The notes: generated by a model not told the origin, from the letters alone. 64,000 nucleotides of DNA from Chryseobacterium pennipullorum (GCF_003384725.1 NZ_QNVV01000017.1:1-64000); one strand, 5' to 3'; positions 17,783 through 27,419 are shown, counted from the stretch's first letter. A program made the numbers and translations.

Positions 17783-18175
17783 ATGAAAACAAATTTCTTT
17801 CTCCGTTTTGCATTGGCCGTTGTTTTACTGATGCACAGTGTGGTTTCCATCTTCAGTGGAGATGTTAATAATTTCGGGCGTGTTTACCTGGACAGTATAG
17901 GATTCAGTCCGATGGGATTGTATTTGGCGTGGGCAGTAAAGCTGGCTCATCTGCTGTCGGTGCCATTACTTTTGCTCAACCGGCATATACAACCTGTAGC
18001 GGTCGTCAATATATTGATTTTTTTGGGTGGAATTTATTTTGTTCATAGCCAGAACGGTTGGTTTGTCGTAGGAGGTGGAACAAATGGCGTTGAGTTTAAT
18101 TTTCTTCTGATTTTCTGTTTTATCAATCTTGTATTTCCTGATATTCATTGGAGAAAACAATCTAAATCATTGTAA
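17783..18175 (+). CDS. DoxX-family membrane protein
   Basis: 130 residues with four predicted membrane helices. The N-terminal helix (FALAVVLLMHSVVSIF) and the closing motif SQNGWFVVGGGTNGVEFNFLLI fit the DoxX family of small quinone- or thiol-redox-associated membrane proteins. Function of this branch is not established. It precedes the LytS-type kinase by 130 bases on the same strand. There is no clear promoter, and upstream DNA is the duplicated region. Confidence 0.75.
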   Translation: MKTNFFLRFALAVVLLMHSVVSIFSGDVNNFGRVYLDSIGFSPMGLYLAWAVKLAHLLSVPLLLLNRHIQPVAVVNILIFLGGIYFVHSQNGWFVVGGGTNGVEFNFLLIFCFINLVFPDIHWRKQSKSL

Positions 18176-18304
18176 TAAGGATGATTTCGCGTTTGACAAT
18201 CTGACAATGATTCAAAAGCCTGTCGTTTATAGACTCATAGATGTATTTTGTAGATTTTATATTTCTATATTTGATTGAACAATAGTACTTTGTTACTTTA
18301 AATC

Positions 18305-19387
18305 ATGATTCATTTGAAACCTCATAGAAAATCTAAGCTGCAGATTCATCTGCTTTTCTGGATATTATACTATATTCTGGAAGCTTATCTGGATTTCTAC
18401 TGGTCCAGATATCAGTTTCCGGATTTCAGCTGGCAGGTAAGACTTCAGAATACTCTTATTCTGGAGCTGGGGTATTTTTTGGTAAAAATTCCGTTGGCTT
18501 ATGCATTATTGTATGTGTACGAAAGGAGCCGTATTAAAAACCTTTTCAAATACTTTCTGTATGTCATCATTGTTGTGGCTGCGGTTTTCGGGCATCGCTT
18601 TTTTACCCATTATATCATCTATCCCTATATCTACGGCGTGACGGAAACTTTGGACGGTAAACAGCCATCGGGATATATCAATGGTTTGGTGGCATTTAAT
18701 TCTTTTATGGACCTGATCTTTATGGTCGGGCTGGTTTTTGGGGTAGAGATTACCCGACAGAAAAACCTGTTGAAAGCTCAGATTTCTCAGTTGAAATCCG
18801 AGAAGCTTGATCAGGAACTGACGATGCTGAAAGCCCAGATTAATCCGCATTTTCTTTTCAATACACTTAACAATATCTATGGAATGGCGCTGAAGAAAGC
18901 TGATGAAACTCCGGATATTATCCTGCAGCTTTCTAAAGTCATGCGATATAATATCTATGAAGCGGCAGAGAAAAAAATTTCCTTATCCAAAGATATTGAG
19001 AATATTAAGGATTTTATTCAGATCCAGAAGATCCGCCACTGCCATCTTACCGTTACCTGTACTGAAGAGATAGATAATCCTTCACAGGAAATTTCACCTC
19101 TTATACTGATCCAGTTTGTTGAAAATGCCTTCAAACATGGTGTTTCTGAAAGTTTAGGCGACGCTTTTATCCATATCAGGATTGAGCTGAAAAATGGTAT
19201 TTTAACCTACTGTATCGAAAACTCAAAAGAGACAAAAGCAGATAAGCATTCCACCAGAATAGGGCTGAAAAACATCCGCCGCCAGCTGGAACTGCTTTAT
19301 ACCGGTCATACCCTTACCGTTGAAGACCATAGTGACCGTTACACCGTAAAACTAACCATTGATTTCCATGACAAACACAATCTCTAA
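18305..19387 (+). CDS. LytS/YehU-type sensor histidine kinase
   Basis: 360 residues. Four hydrophobic segments fill the first 150 residues, followed by a short coiled coil and the His_kinase domain with the phospho-acceptor His in AQINPHFLFNTLNNIYG. The ATPase part has FVENAFKHGV (N-box) and GIGLKNIRRQL-like IGLKNIRRQL. It partners the LytTR regulator, whose ATG lies 20 bases inside the end of this gene, so expression is coupled. A TATATTTG box at 18266-18273 could be its promoter, but its upstream TTG is only 15 bases away. Confidence 0.9.
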   Translation: MIHLKPHRKSKLQIHLLFWILYYILEAYLDFYWSRYQFPDFSWQVRLQNTLILELGYFLVKIPLAYALLYVYERSRIKNLFKYFLYVIIVVAAVFGHRFFTHYIIYPYIYGVTETLDGKQPSGYINGLVAFNSFMDLIFMVGLVFGVEITRQKNLLKAQISQLKSEKLDQELTMLKAQINPHFLFNTLNNIYGMALKKADETPDIILQLSKVMRYNIYEAAEKKISLSKDIENIKDFIQIQKIRHCHLTVTCTEEIDNPSQEISPLILIQFVENAFKHGVSESLGDAFIHIRIELKNGILTYCIENSKETKADKHSTRIGLKNIRRQLELLYTGHTLTVEDHSDRYTVKLTIDFHDKHNL

Positions 19388-20069
19388 AAATTATAACTGC
19401 ATTATTGTAGAAGACGAACCTATTGCCGCAGAAATCCTTGAAAATTTTGTTTCCAAAGATCCTGAACTGCATCTGGTGGGAAAATGTGCTGATGCCGTCT
19501 ATGCCAGCAGCCTCCTGAGTATTCATGATGTGGATCTGATGTTTCTCGATCTGCATCTTCCCGTCGTGAAAGGATTTGATTTTTTAAGGAAAATAAAAAA
19601 TCCGCCTTTTGTGATTGTCACTACGGCTTATCATCAGTATGCAGTGGAAGGCTACGAACTTGATATTGCCGATTATTTGATGAAGCCTATTCCTTACGAC
19701 CGTTTTCAGACGGCAGTAGGTAAATTCAAACACCTGATAGAAGCAGAAGAAGCTCTGCTGGAAGTGGCTGAGAGGGATTATATTTTTATCAGCAGTGGTA
19801 AAAAGCAGATTAAAATTATTTTACAGGACATTTTTTATATTGAAAGCTTAAGAGAGTACATCAATATTCATACAAAGATGGAAACCCTTACCTTTAAAAT
19901 GCCAATAAGCAAAATGGAAGAAAACCTGAATCCGAAAATGTTCGTCAGGATTCATAAATCCTATATTGTTTCCCGATCCAAAATTGAAGTGAAGTCTGCC
20001 AGCATCATCCAGGTTAATGGAAAAAAACTTCCTGTCGGCAGGACCTTTAAGCCCACTTTAGAGCTTTAA
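19368..20069 (+). CDS. LytTR-family response regulator
   Basis: 233 residues from the ATG at 19368 (a TTG three codons earlier is less likely). Receiver domain with acidic residues in VEDEP, phospho-acceptor Asp61 in MFLDLHLP and Lys in YLMKPIPYDRF. The C-terminal LytTR DNA-binding domain is recognised by YIFISSGKKQIKI, DIFYIESLREYINIHT and FVRIHKSYIVS. The start overlaps the kinase gene by 20 bases. This type of pair often regulates cell-envelope functions in Bacteroidota; the targets here are unknown. Confidence 0.93.
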   Translation: MTNTISKNYNCIIVEDEPIAAEILENFVSKDPELHLVGKCADAVYASSLLSIHDVDLMFLDLHLPVVKGFDFLRKIKNPPFVIVTTAYHQYAVEGYELDIADYLMKPIPYDRFQTAVGKFKHLIEAEEALLEVAERDYIFISSGKKQIKIILQDIFYIESLREYINIHTKMETLTFKMPISKMEENLNPKMFVRIHKSYIVSRSKIEVKSASIIQVNGKKLPVGRTFKPTLEL

Positions 20070-20160
20070 TGCTTCCTCTTTCAGCAGTCTCTTTTCAAAT
20101 AATTTCCAAGTGTGGAACTTTATAAGTATTTTTACTGAACTTTTTAAAAAGACAACAAAA

Positions 20161-20970
20161 ATGATTCAGTATTTAGATAATATTCAGCACAAAGATTCAA
20201 AGAACTTTTTCCTTATTGCCGGTCCTTGTATTATAGAAGGAGAAGATATGGCACTGAGAATAGCTGAAAAGGTAATTAACATTACAGACAAGTACAGCAT
20301 TCCTTATATTTTCAAAGGGAGTTTCAAAAAGGCCAACAGAAGCCGTGTAGATTCTTTTACTACCATTGGTGAAGAGAAATCTCTTGAAATCCTAAAGAAA
20401 GTGGGAGAGACGTTCAACATTCCAACCACGACGGATATTCATGAAAATGAGCATGCCGCATTGGCTGCCCAATATGTGGATGTTTTACAGATTCCTGCAT
20501 TCCTGGTACGTCAGACCGATCTTTTGGTAGCAGCGGCCCAGACCGGAAAATGTGTAACCCTTAAAAAAGGGCAGTTCCTTTCTCCGGAGGCGATGAAGTT
20601 TGCGGTTCAGAAAATTACAGATTCCGATAACCAGAAAGTGGCCATTATCGAGAGAGGAAACTCTTTTGGATATACAGACCTTATTGTAGATTACAGAGGG
20701 ATTCCGACCATGAGAGAGTACGCCCCTGTCATTCTGGATGTGACCCATTCCCTGCAGCAGCCTAACCAGAGTTCAGGGGTAACCGGAGGGAGACCGGACC
20801 TTATTGAAACCGTTGCGAAAGCAGGAATTGCTGTAGGGGCAGACGGAATATTCATAGAAACACACCCTACACCAGAAACGGCATTATCTGATGGCGCAAA
20901 TATGTTGAGACTGGATTTATTAGAAGATTTGTTACAAAAATTGACAAGAATTAGAGAATCGATTTTGTAA
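20161..20970 (+). CDS. kdsA: 3-deoxy-8-phosphooctulonate (KDO-8-P) synthase
   Basis: 269 residues from the ATG at 20161; the upstream GTG at 20110 gives an atypical extension. It condenses phosphoenolpyruvate with arabinose 5-phosphate to KDO-8-phosphate for the inner core of lipopolysaccharide, in the cytosol. Family motifs are clear: FLIAGPCIIE near the N-terminus, FKGSFKKANRSR for substrate binding, LKKGQFLSP, and DVTHSLQQP and FIETHPTP near the active site. Length matches KdsA. The TonB-dependent receptor gene follows 44 bases downstream, so the two may be co-transcribed. Confidence 0.95.
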   Translation: MIQYLDNIQHKDSKNFFLIAGPCIIEGEDMALRIAEKVINITDKYSIPYIFKGSFKKANRSRVDSFTTIGEEKSLEILKKVGETFNIPTTTDIHENEHAALAAQYVDVLQIPAFLVRQTDLLVAAAQTGKCVTLKKGQFLSPEAMKFAVQKITDSDNQKVAIIERGNSFGYTDLIVDYRGIPTMREYAPVILDVTHSLQQPNQSSGVTGGRPDLIETVAKAGIAVGADGIFIETHPTPETALSDGANMLRLDLLEDLLQKLTRIRESIL

Positions 20971-21013
20971 TTGTTAAAAAAACATTAATTTTAGAAATTC
21001 TAAAACATTTCTT

Positions 21014-23248
21014 TTGAAAAAACTAGTTTTACCGCTAAGTCTTATCGTCCCTGTACTGATTTTCTCTCAAAATAGAAAAAAAGATACCGCAACGACTAAA
21101 GTAACCGATATTGAGGAAGTTGTATTCCAGAAAAAAGTAACAGGAAGAACGAATGACCTTACCAATGTAAAAATTTCTGCAAAAGAAGCCAAAGCAGTGG
21201 CTTCCATCAGTGGAGGAATTGAAGGACTGATCAAAACGCTTCCGTCTGTAAACTCCAACACCGAGCTCTCTTCCCAATATATGGTACGTGGTGGAAACTA
21301 TGATGAAAACCTGATCTACATCAATGATATTGAAATCTACAGACCTTTCCTGATCCGGAATTCACAACAGGAAGGGATGAGTATCATCAATCCTGATATG
21401 GTATCCACGGTGAATTTTTCTGCCGGAGGTTTTGAACCCAGATATGGTGATAAAATGTCTTCGGCCCTTAATATCTATTACCGTGAACCTGAAAAGTTTG
21501 AAGTTTCAGGAGAAGCAAGCCTCATTGGTGGCAGGCTCACTACAGGACTGGCCTCAAAAAATAAAAAATTTACAGCTTTATTTTCGGGAAGATACAGAAA
21601 TACCAATCTGGTCCTTAATACATTAAAGGAGGATACGGATTTTAACCCTACCTACTGGGATTTCCAGTCTTATCTTAATTATCACCTGAACGATAAGTTC
21701 TCGATGTCTTTCATCGGATATTATTCTAAGAATGATTACGAGATGGTTCCGAAGCAGAAAAGCGTCACCTTTGGAAGTCTTCAGCAGCCTATTACCGTGA
21801 ATATCGGGTACGCAGGTAAAGAAAACGACCAATATAAAAATATGATGGGTACATTTTCCATGAATTATAAGCCTACAGACCAATGGAAGCTTACCCTGGA
21901 TGCCTTTGCCTATCAGAACAGAGAAAAAGAATATTATTCTATACAGTCGCAGTATGAATTGCAGACATTTGATCCCAAAACACAGGAACCTGTAGCTTCT
22001 TATGATCTGGGTGGTCAGATAGAACATGCAAGAAACGACTTGTTTGTAAGAACCTACGGTACCCAATTCAGGGCAAAATTTTCCCCTAATGTGAATACCG
22101 ATATTGAAGTGGGTTTCAAATACGAAAAAGAGAACCTGAAGGACTTTACCAATGAATGGAAGCTGATTGACTCTGCTGGATACAGCCTTCCAAGACCGGA
22201 AGTGGATCCGAGAACCGGAGGTACAGGAAATCTCAAGCTGTCTTATTATATCGCAGGGAATAACAATATCGAACCTTCCAGGCTTTCTGCTTATGCCCAG
22301 TATTCTCAGAAATTCTACTGGGGAGCCAGTAAAGTCTTTGTGAATGCGGGGGTGCGTGTGGCCAACTGGAGCTTTAATAAAGAAACCATTTTCTCCCCGA
22401 GATTCCAGTTTGCGATCAAGCCGGATTGGGATAGTGATATGTTGTTTAAACTTTCGGGAGGTATTTATTATCAGGCTCCTTTTTATAAAGAGATTAAAGA
22501 CCTGGATGGAAGTTTCAACTCAGACATCAAGTCACAGCGTTCCATGCAGCTGATCCTGGCCAACGATTATGAATTCTTTATGTATGACAGGCCTTTTAAG
22601 CTGACTACGGAACTTTACTATAAAAAAATGGATAATCTGATTCCTTATTACATGGATAATGTAAGGATCCGTTATTCGGGTGAAAACAACGCCAAAGGAT
22701 ACGCCTATGGTATTGACACAAGACTTTTTGGAGAATTTGTTCCTGGAGTAGACTCTTGGCTATCTGCAAGTTATGCCAGAGTGTATGAAAATATTGCCGG
22801 TAAAGGAGATATCCCAAGGCCTACCGATCAGCGTTTCAGGTTTGCGATGTTCTATCAGGATTATATGCCACAGTTTCCTTCAATGAGGGTAAACCTTACA
22901 TTAGTATACGCTATGGGGCTGCCGACAGGAGCTCCGGTTATGTTTGACAGCAACGGACAGCCGGATTTCAATTCAGCATATAATTACCAGAAAACACTTC
23001 CATCTTACAAAAGGGTAGATATCGGGCTTTCAAAAGTCTTTATTGATCCGAAGGATAAAAATAAAAGATCCGGTTTCTGGGGGAACTTCCAGGAGCTTAC
23101 CTTAGGGGTTCAGGTTTTCAATGCCTTTAATATCAATAATACCGTTGCCAATCAGTGGATCACCGATTACAATACCAATTATATGTACCCGGTTCCGGTA
23201 CGCCTTACGGGACGTTTCTTTAATGTGAAATTGGAGTTCAGATTATAA
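21014..23248 (+). CDS. TonB-dependent outer membrane receptor, TTG start
   Basis: 744 residues from a TTG codon, which directly begins a signal peptide (KKLVLPLSLIVPVLIFS). A plug domain follows (KTLPSVNSNTELSSQYMVRGG, then NDIEIYRPFL and FSAGGFEPRYGDKMSS), then a long beta barrel rich in aromatic alternation and ending in the typical C-terminal strand GRFFNVKLEFRL. No CarboxypepD_reg-like N-terminal domain and no SusD-like partner gene is present, so it is not a standard Sus pair. Such receptors import iron complexes, vitamins or other bulky compounds using TonB energy. Substrate is not predictable. Confidence 0.92.
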   Translation: MKKLVLPLSLIVPVLIFSQNRKKDTATTKVTDIEEVVFQKKVTGRTNDLTNVKISAKEAKAVASISGGIEGLIKTLPSVNSNTELSSQYMVRGGNYDENLIYINDIEIYRPFLIRNSQQEGMSIINPDMVSTVNFSAGGFEPRYGDKMSSALNIYYREPEKFEVSGEASLIGGRLTTGLASKNKKFTALFSGRYRNTNLVLNTLKEDTDFNPTYWDFQSYLNYHLNDKFSMSFIGYYSKNDYEMVPKQKSVTFGSLQQPITVNIGYAGKENDQYKNMMGTFSMNYKPTDQWKLTLDAFAYQNREKEYYSIQSQYELQTFDPKTQEPVASYDLGGQIEHARNDLFVRTYGTQFRAKFSPNVNTDIEVGFKYEKENLKDFTNEWKLIDSAGYSLPRPEVDPRTGGTGNLKLSYYIAGNNNIEPSRLSAYAQYSQKFYWGASKVFVNAGVRVANWSFNKETIFSPRFQFAIKPDWDSDMLFKLSGGIYYQAPFYKEIKDLDGSFNSDIKSQRSMQLILANDYEFFMYDRPFKLTTELYYKKMDNLIPYYMDNVRIRYSGENNAKGYAYGIDTRLFGEFVPGVDSWLSASYARVYENIAGKGDIPRPTDQRFRFAMFYQDYMPQFPSMRVNLTLVYAMGLPTGAPVMFDSNGQPDFNSAYNYQKTLPSYKRVDIGLSKVFIDPKDKNKRSGFWGNFQELTLGVQVFNAFNINNTVANQWITDYNTNYMYPVPVRLTGRFFNVKLEFRL

Positions 23249-23354
23249 GTTATGGGAAATTTAACTTGTTGAGAACCATTTAAAGTCTTCAGGTATTAGC
23301 CATAGTTTAAAATTCAGACCATTATCTACTGCAAGGGTAGAGCATCATAAAATC

Positions 23355-23382
23355 AACTTCCGGTTCTTTCCGGAAGTTTTTT
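23355..23382 (+). terminator. Terminator of the kdsA/TonB-receptor unit
   Basis: Nine-pair stem AACTTCCGG/CCGGAAGTT with a six-base loop, followed by a run of T. It lies 107 bases after the receptor gene. Confidence 0.85.
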
Positions 23383-23390
23383 ATTTACCT

Positions 23391-23451
23391 GAATTTTATA
23401 ACAACCCGTCCGAATTTTATAACAGGAGTTTCAGGGATATTTTTACCTTTG
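23391..23451 (+). promoter_or_regulatory. Direct repeats and -7 box upstream of the copper cluster
   Basis: GAATTTTATAACA occurs at 23391-23403 and again at 23412-23424, a 21-base period equal to two helical turns. A TACCTTTG box at 23444-23451 fits the Bacteroidota -7 consensus TAnnTTTG, only nine bases before the ATG. No good TTG -33 element exists; the second repeat occupies that position, as expected for an activator-dependent promoter. Confidence 0.5.
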
Positions 23452-23459
23452 TCCTATCA

Positions 23460-23840
23460 ATGAAAAAGTTTCTTGCCATACTGTTCTCTATTTTCTATTT
23501 CGGATTTTCTTCCGGGGCAGCATTTAGTGTGCATTACTGTATGCAGGAATTTGTTTCAGAGAGTCATCAAATTGACGGTATCTGTGGTAAATGTGGTGTG
23601 AAAGAAAAGAAAGGATGCTGCAAAACAGAGATTAAAGTAGTAAAAGTAGACCATTCTCAAAAATCTGATCTGCTTACTGTGGATTTCTTAAACCAGATTT
23701 CAGAGGCTCCGGTAGCCTATTATTTTGCCTATGCAGACCGGTCATTTTCTGCTTCAAAGTTTACCCAGATTCAGATCAATGCACCACCGGAATACAAACC
23801 GGTACCCATCTACATCAATCATTGTAATTTTAGAATTTAG
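23460..23840 (+). CDS. HYC_CC_PP family secreted protein
   Basis: 126 residues with a signal peptide (FLAILFSIFYFGFSSGAA). The name-giving motifs are all present: HYC in VHYCMQEFV, CC in KKGCCKTE and PP in NAPPEYKP, with an extra CGKCG pair between. The Cys/His content suggests metal binding in the periplasm, and family members usually sit beside heavy-metal resistance genes, as here before DUF3347 and multicopper oxidase genes. Function is not experimentally known to me. The very short 5' leader after the -7 box suggests a nearly leaderless message. Confidence 0.85.
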   Translation: MKKFLAILFSIFYFGFSSGAAFSVHYCMQEFVSESHQIDGICGKCGVKEKKGCCKTEIKVVKVDHSQKSDLLTVDFLNQISEAPVAYYFAYADRSFSASKFTQIQINAPPEYKPVPIYINHCNFRI

Positions 23841-23957
23841 AAAGATTCAATCGTTTCCGGTACAGTCATGATACCGTCGCAGACGACATGTCCTTGCGCA
23901 TTTACATGTGCATTCAACTTATTCTTTACTAAAAAATTAATTCTAAAATATAAAACA

Positions 23958-24431
23958 ATGAAAAAGTATATCCTTACAGCAGCCTTATCTCTATTCTCTT
24001 TGATTTCACTTTCAGCACAGTCGAAAAAGGATGCTCAGATCACCAAACTGTACAAAAACTATATCGCCATCAAATCAGCTTTAGCTTCAGATGATGCCGA
24101 TACCACTTCAAAAGCAGCTACAGAATTCATTAAAACAGCCTCTACCATCGATTATAAATTGGTTTCCGAAGGCAATCTTAATATTCTGAGAAAAGATGCT
24201 TCTGCCATTTCTGAGGCAAGAACCGTTGCCAGCCAAAGAGAAACTTTTTTCAACCTTTCAGATAATATGATCGCTCTTACTAAAGAATTCAAACTTTCTG
24301 AGAAACCGGTGTATGTACAATACTGCCCGATGGCAAATGGCAGCTGGCTGAGTGATGAAAAGCAGATTATGAATCCTTATTATGGAAAGTCTATGCTTTC
24401 ATGTGGAAGTATAAAGTCTGAGATTAAGTAA
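23958..24431 (+). CDS. DUF3347 periplasmic protein
   Basis: 157 residues from the ATG at 23958, which begins the signal peptide (KKYILTAALSLFSLISLSAQ); an ATG at 23868 would add a Cys-rich stretch before the signal and is unlikely. The DUF3347 pattern is clear: a helical segment LYKNYIAIKSALASDDADTT, and the C-terminal KPVYVQYCPMANGSW with NPYYGKSMLSCG. This domain is found alone or in CusB-like efflux adaptors, and the Met/Cys/Tyr residues suggest copper or silver binding. It lies between the HYC protein and the multicopper oxidase. Confidence 0.85.
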   Translation: MKKYILTAALSLFSLISLSAQSKKDAQITKLYKNYIAIKSALASDDADTTSKAATEFIKTASTIDYKLVSEGNLNILRKDASAISEARTVASQRETFFNLSDNMIALTKEFKLSEKPVYVQYCPMANGSWLSDEKQIMNPYYGKSMLSCGSIKSEIK

Positions 24432-24520
24432 TCAGCAGAGTGTTCTATAAATTAATGAGTTGCATGTCTTTGTTTTATATTTACTTTAAGACATGAAGCT
24501 TGTAAAAAGTTCGAAATATT

Positions 24521-27310
24521 ATGAAAAAACTGATAATGTTTCTGTTGCTTTTGTTCTCTGTTTTTACTTTTGCTCAGACTACAAAAACCTCTTATACCTG
24601 TCCCATGCATCCGGAAGTGGTATCCTCCAAACCGGGAGACTGCCCGAAATGCAAGATGACACTGGTAAAGAAAACCGTTGTCCTACAACCTAAAGCAGTT
24701 GCAAAGCCACAGGTAAAACCTGTCCCCAAAACAGAAACAAAAGCTAAGCCGGTACCGGCAGAAACGAAAATAAAAACAATCAAAACCGAAAAAAAGACCG
24801 CTGTCACAAAAGCCAGGAAGACCGAAAAGGTAAATAGGGTCAAACAAGGGATGAGCATAAAGGACAAGACCGGGCTTAGGCCTTCAAAAACTGAGTCTCA
24901 GCCTGTTTATACCTGCCCGATGCATCCTGAAGTGACTTCTGGGAAGCCGGGAAAATGCCCCAAATGTGGCATGGATCTGATTGCTAAAGAAGGTCATCAG
25001 CAAACGGTCGCTGAGAAACCGATCGCAGAAAAAAATACTTTACAAAGGAATTCCGAAAACGGAAAAATAACATTTGGAGGTAAAACCGTTCGATATGATT
25101 TATACGTAAAAGATACGATCGTTAATTTTACCGGCAAAAACAGACGAGCCCTTGCCATCAATGGTAAACTCCAGGCTCCTACTTTATATTTTACAGAAGG
25201 GGATACTGCCGAAATTTACCTGCATAATATGCTGAAGGAAAATACCGGTTTACACTGGCATGGGGTGATTCTTCCTAACGAACACGATGGTGTTCCGTAC
25301 CTTACTACCCAACCTGTAAAACCGGGAGAAACACACCTTTATAAGTTCAGGGTGTCTCAGAATGGGACGTACTGGTATCATTCCCACGAAGCGCTTCAGG
25401 AGCAGATAGGGATGAATGGAATTCTTGTATTCAAAAAAAGAGATGGGGAGCCAACAGCAGAATACAATGCTGAAATCCCGGTATTATTGGGTGATTGGAG
25501 CGACGAAGATCCCATGCAGATAGCGAGAAGGCTTCACATGGCCAATACGGATTGGTATGCTATTAAAAAGAATGCAGTTCAAAGCTATTGGGAAGCGATA
25601 CGATCGGGAAATTTCGGGACCAAAGCCCTGAATGAATGGAAAAGAATGGAAGCAATGGACGTAAGCGATGTATATTACGACAAATTCCTGATTAACGGAC
25701 TTCCCAGCTCAGCCTATACGAATGTAAAAGCTGGTGATAAGATAAGGTTACGGGTTGCCAATGGGGGATCATCTACCTATTTCTGGCTGAACTATGGAGG
25801 TGGGAAAATAAAAGTAGTGGGAAATGACGGAAATGATGTGGTGCCAGTGGAAGTAGACCGTCTTATCGTAGGGGTTTCTGAAACCTATGACATTGAAGTA
25901 ACCATCCCCGAAAATAAAAGTTTTGAGTTCCGGGCTACTTCAGAAGACAGGATCGGACATGCCTCCTTATGGCTGGGTTCCGGTGAAAAGGTGCCTGCTC
26001 CTGAATTACCAAGACTGATGCTCTTTGAGGGGATGAAAATGATGAATGGCATGATGGAAATGAGTGGAAATATGAAACCGATGAATATGACGATGGGAAA
26101 TCAGATGATGGATATGAATGAAGTCATGTATCCCGAATTGCCTGAAAGCCAGAGGAAAATGACCATGAAGCATATGAACGAAATGATGGGCGTGAAAACG
26201 AAAGAAAAGGATACAAAGGAAGATCATACCCAACATGCAGGAATGGACATGAAAGAAGAAAAGACCATCAAAAGACTGTCATACAATATTCTAAAATCTC
26301 CTGAAAAAACGATTCTTCCGACGGACAGCATCCGTGAGATGAAATTTACCCTGGAAGGGAATATGAATCATTACCTATGGACCCTGGATAATAAAACTGT
26401 TACGGAAACAGATAAGATCCTGGTGAAAAAGGGAGAGGTCCTCAGAATAAAGATGTATAACAATTCCATGATGCGTCACCCGATGCACCTTCATGGCCAT
26501 GATTTCAGGCTGATCAATTCTAAAGGAGAATATTCCCCACTGAAAAATGTTGTGGATATTATGCCTATGGAAACCGTTACTATTGAATTTGCGGCCAATC
26601 AGGATGGAGACTGGTTCTTCCATTGTCATATTCTGTATCACATGATGGCTGGAATGGGAAGGATATTCAGCTATGAAAATTCAAAACCGAACCCTCAGCT
26701 GCCCAACCGAAAACTGGCCTGGAAAAACTTTCTGAAGGACAACAAAATGGTAAGCTCTATGGCGATGCTGGAGGTAGCCAGCAATAAAATCCATGCTGAA
26801 ACAATGACGATGTTCGGACCAAGATGGGCTAACCTGAATGAATTTCACTCCAACTGGAACTTTGACCATTTTGATGGAAGTGTAAAGGTGGGACGGTTTC
26901 TAGGAAAATTCCAATGGGCATTGCCGTATGCTGGATTCAGGGTGCAGAAGAACCACGAGATCATGGAAAGGCAGATGACGGAAGATATGGGAATGGATTT
27001 TCACGGTAAAAAGACCTGGTTCGGTCAGCAGAAAGCATCAAAAAGCAGGTATGCATTCATACTGGGAATGCAATATGTACTGCCAATGCTGATTACAGCT
27101 GATGCCAGTGTGGACCAGAATGGAAAAGTACTCCTGGAACTGAGCAGGGAAGATATTCCGCTTTCCCGGAGACTGAGAGGAAACTTTAGTGTGAATTCCG
27201 ATGGTGAATTCTCAACAGGAGTAAGATATATTGTACAAAAATGGTTATCTCTTTCCGGAAATTATGATAATGAAATGGGCTGGGGTGCCGGTGTTACTTT
27301 AACGTATTAA
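24521..27310 (+). CDS. Multicopper oxidase fused to metal-binding and CopB-like domains
   Basis: 929 residues in one frame. After the signal peptide come two heavy-metal-binding zinc-ribbon-like domains (about 25-51 and 129-156), each YTCPMHPEV...CPKC, separated by a Lys/Pro/Thr-rich linker. Residues about 185-720 are a CopA-type multicopper oxidase with all copper ligands: HWHG (245-248), YHSH (286-289), HPMHLHGHD near 655 and HCHILYHMMAGM near 700. A Met/His-rich insert (about 505-580, many MM and MNxM) is like copper-binding inserts of CopA and CueO. The last 200 residues resemble CopB, an outer-membrane copper protein (NEFHSNWNFDHFDG, GGV-type barrel strands to the end). Expected role is periplasmic Cu(I) oxidation and copper sequestration. 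Confidence 0.88.
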   Translation: MKKLIMFLLLLFSVFTFAQTTKTSYTCPMHPEVVSSKPGDCPKCKMTLVKKTVVLQPKAVAKPQVKPVPKTETKAKPVPAETKIKTIKTEKKTAVTKARKTEKVNRVKQGMSIKDKTGLRPSKTESQPVYTCPMHPEVTSGKPGKCPKCGMDLIAKEGHQQTVAEKPIAEKNTLQRNSENGKITFGGKTVRYDLYVKDTIVNFTGKNRRALAINGKLQAPTLYFTEGDTAEIYLHNMLKENTGLHWHGVILPNEHDGVPYLTTQPVKPGETHLYKFRVSQNGTYWYHSHEALQEQIGMNGILVFKKRDGEPTAEYNAEIPVLLGDWSDEDPMQIARRLHMANTDWYAIKKNAVQSYWEAIRSGNFGTKALNEWKRMEAMDVSDVYYDKFLINGLPSSAYTNVKAGDKIRLRVANGGSSTYFWLNYGGGKIKVVGNDGNDVVPVEVDRLIVGVSETYDIEVTIPENKSFEFRATSEDRIGHASLWLGSGEKVPAPELPRLMLFEGMKMMNGMMEMSGNMKPMNMTMGNQMMDMNEVMYPELPESQRKMTMKHMNEMMGVKTKEKDTKEDHTQHAGMDMKEEKTIKRLSYNILKSPEKTILPTDSIREMKFTLEGNMNHYLWTLDNKTVTETDKILVKKGEVLRIKMYNNSMMRHPMHLHGHDFRLINSKGEYSPLKNVVDIMPMETVTIEFAANQDGDWFFHCHILYHMMAGMGRIFSYENSKPNPQLPNRKLAWKNFLKDNKMVSSMAMLEVASNKIHAETMTMFGPRWANLNEFHSNWNFDHFDGSVKVGRFLGKFQWALPYAGFRVQKNHEIMERQMTEDMGMDFHGKKTWFGQQKASKSRYAFILGMQYVLPMLITADASVDQNGKVLLELSREDIPLSRRLRGNFSVNSDGEFSTGVRYIVQKWLSLSGNYDNEMGWGAGVTLTY

Positions 27311-27330
27311 AAGATAAATTTGTAATGAAT

Positions 27331-27357
27331 AAAGACTGTCTCAGAGGGGCAGTCTTT
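27331..27357 (+). terminator. Terminator after the multicopper oxidase gene
   Basis: Stem AAAGACTG/CAGTCTTT with a loop of about eleven bases, followed by a weak T-rich stretch (ATTGTTTTC). Confidence 0.6.
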
Positions 27358-27419
27358 ATTGTTTTCGGGAGACTCTTTAAAAATAATCATCAGCTTATCA
27401 ACTGATAACTTCAAACGAA

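Noticed and set aside
24493..24693. Plus-strand frame overlapping the start of the multicopper oxidase
   Set aside because: It overlaps the signal peptide and first metal-binding domain in another frame; the oxidase reading is clearly the real one.
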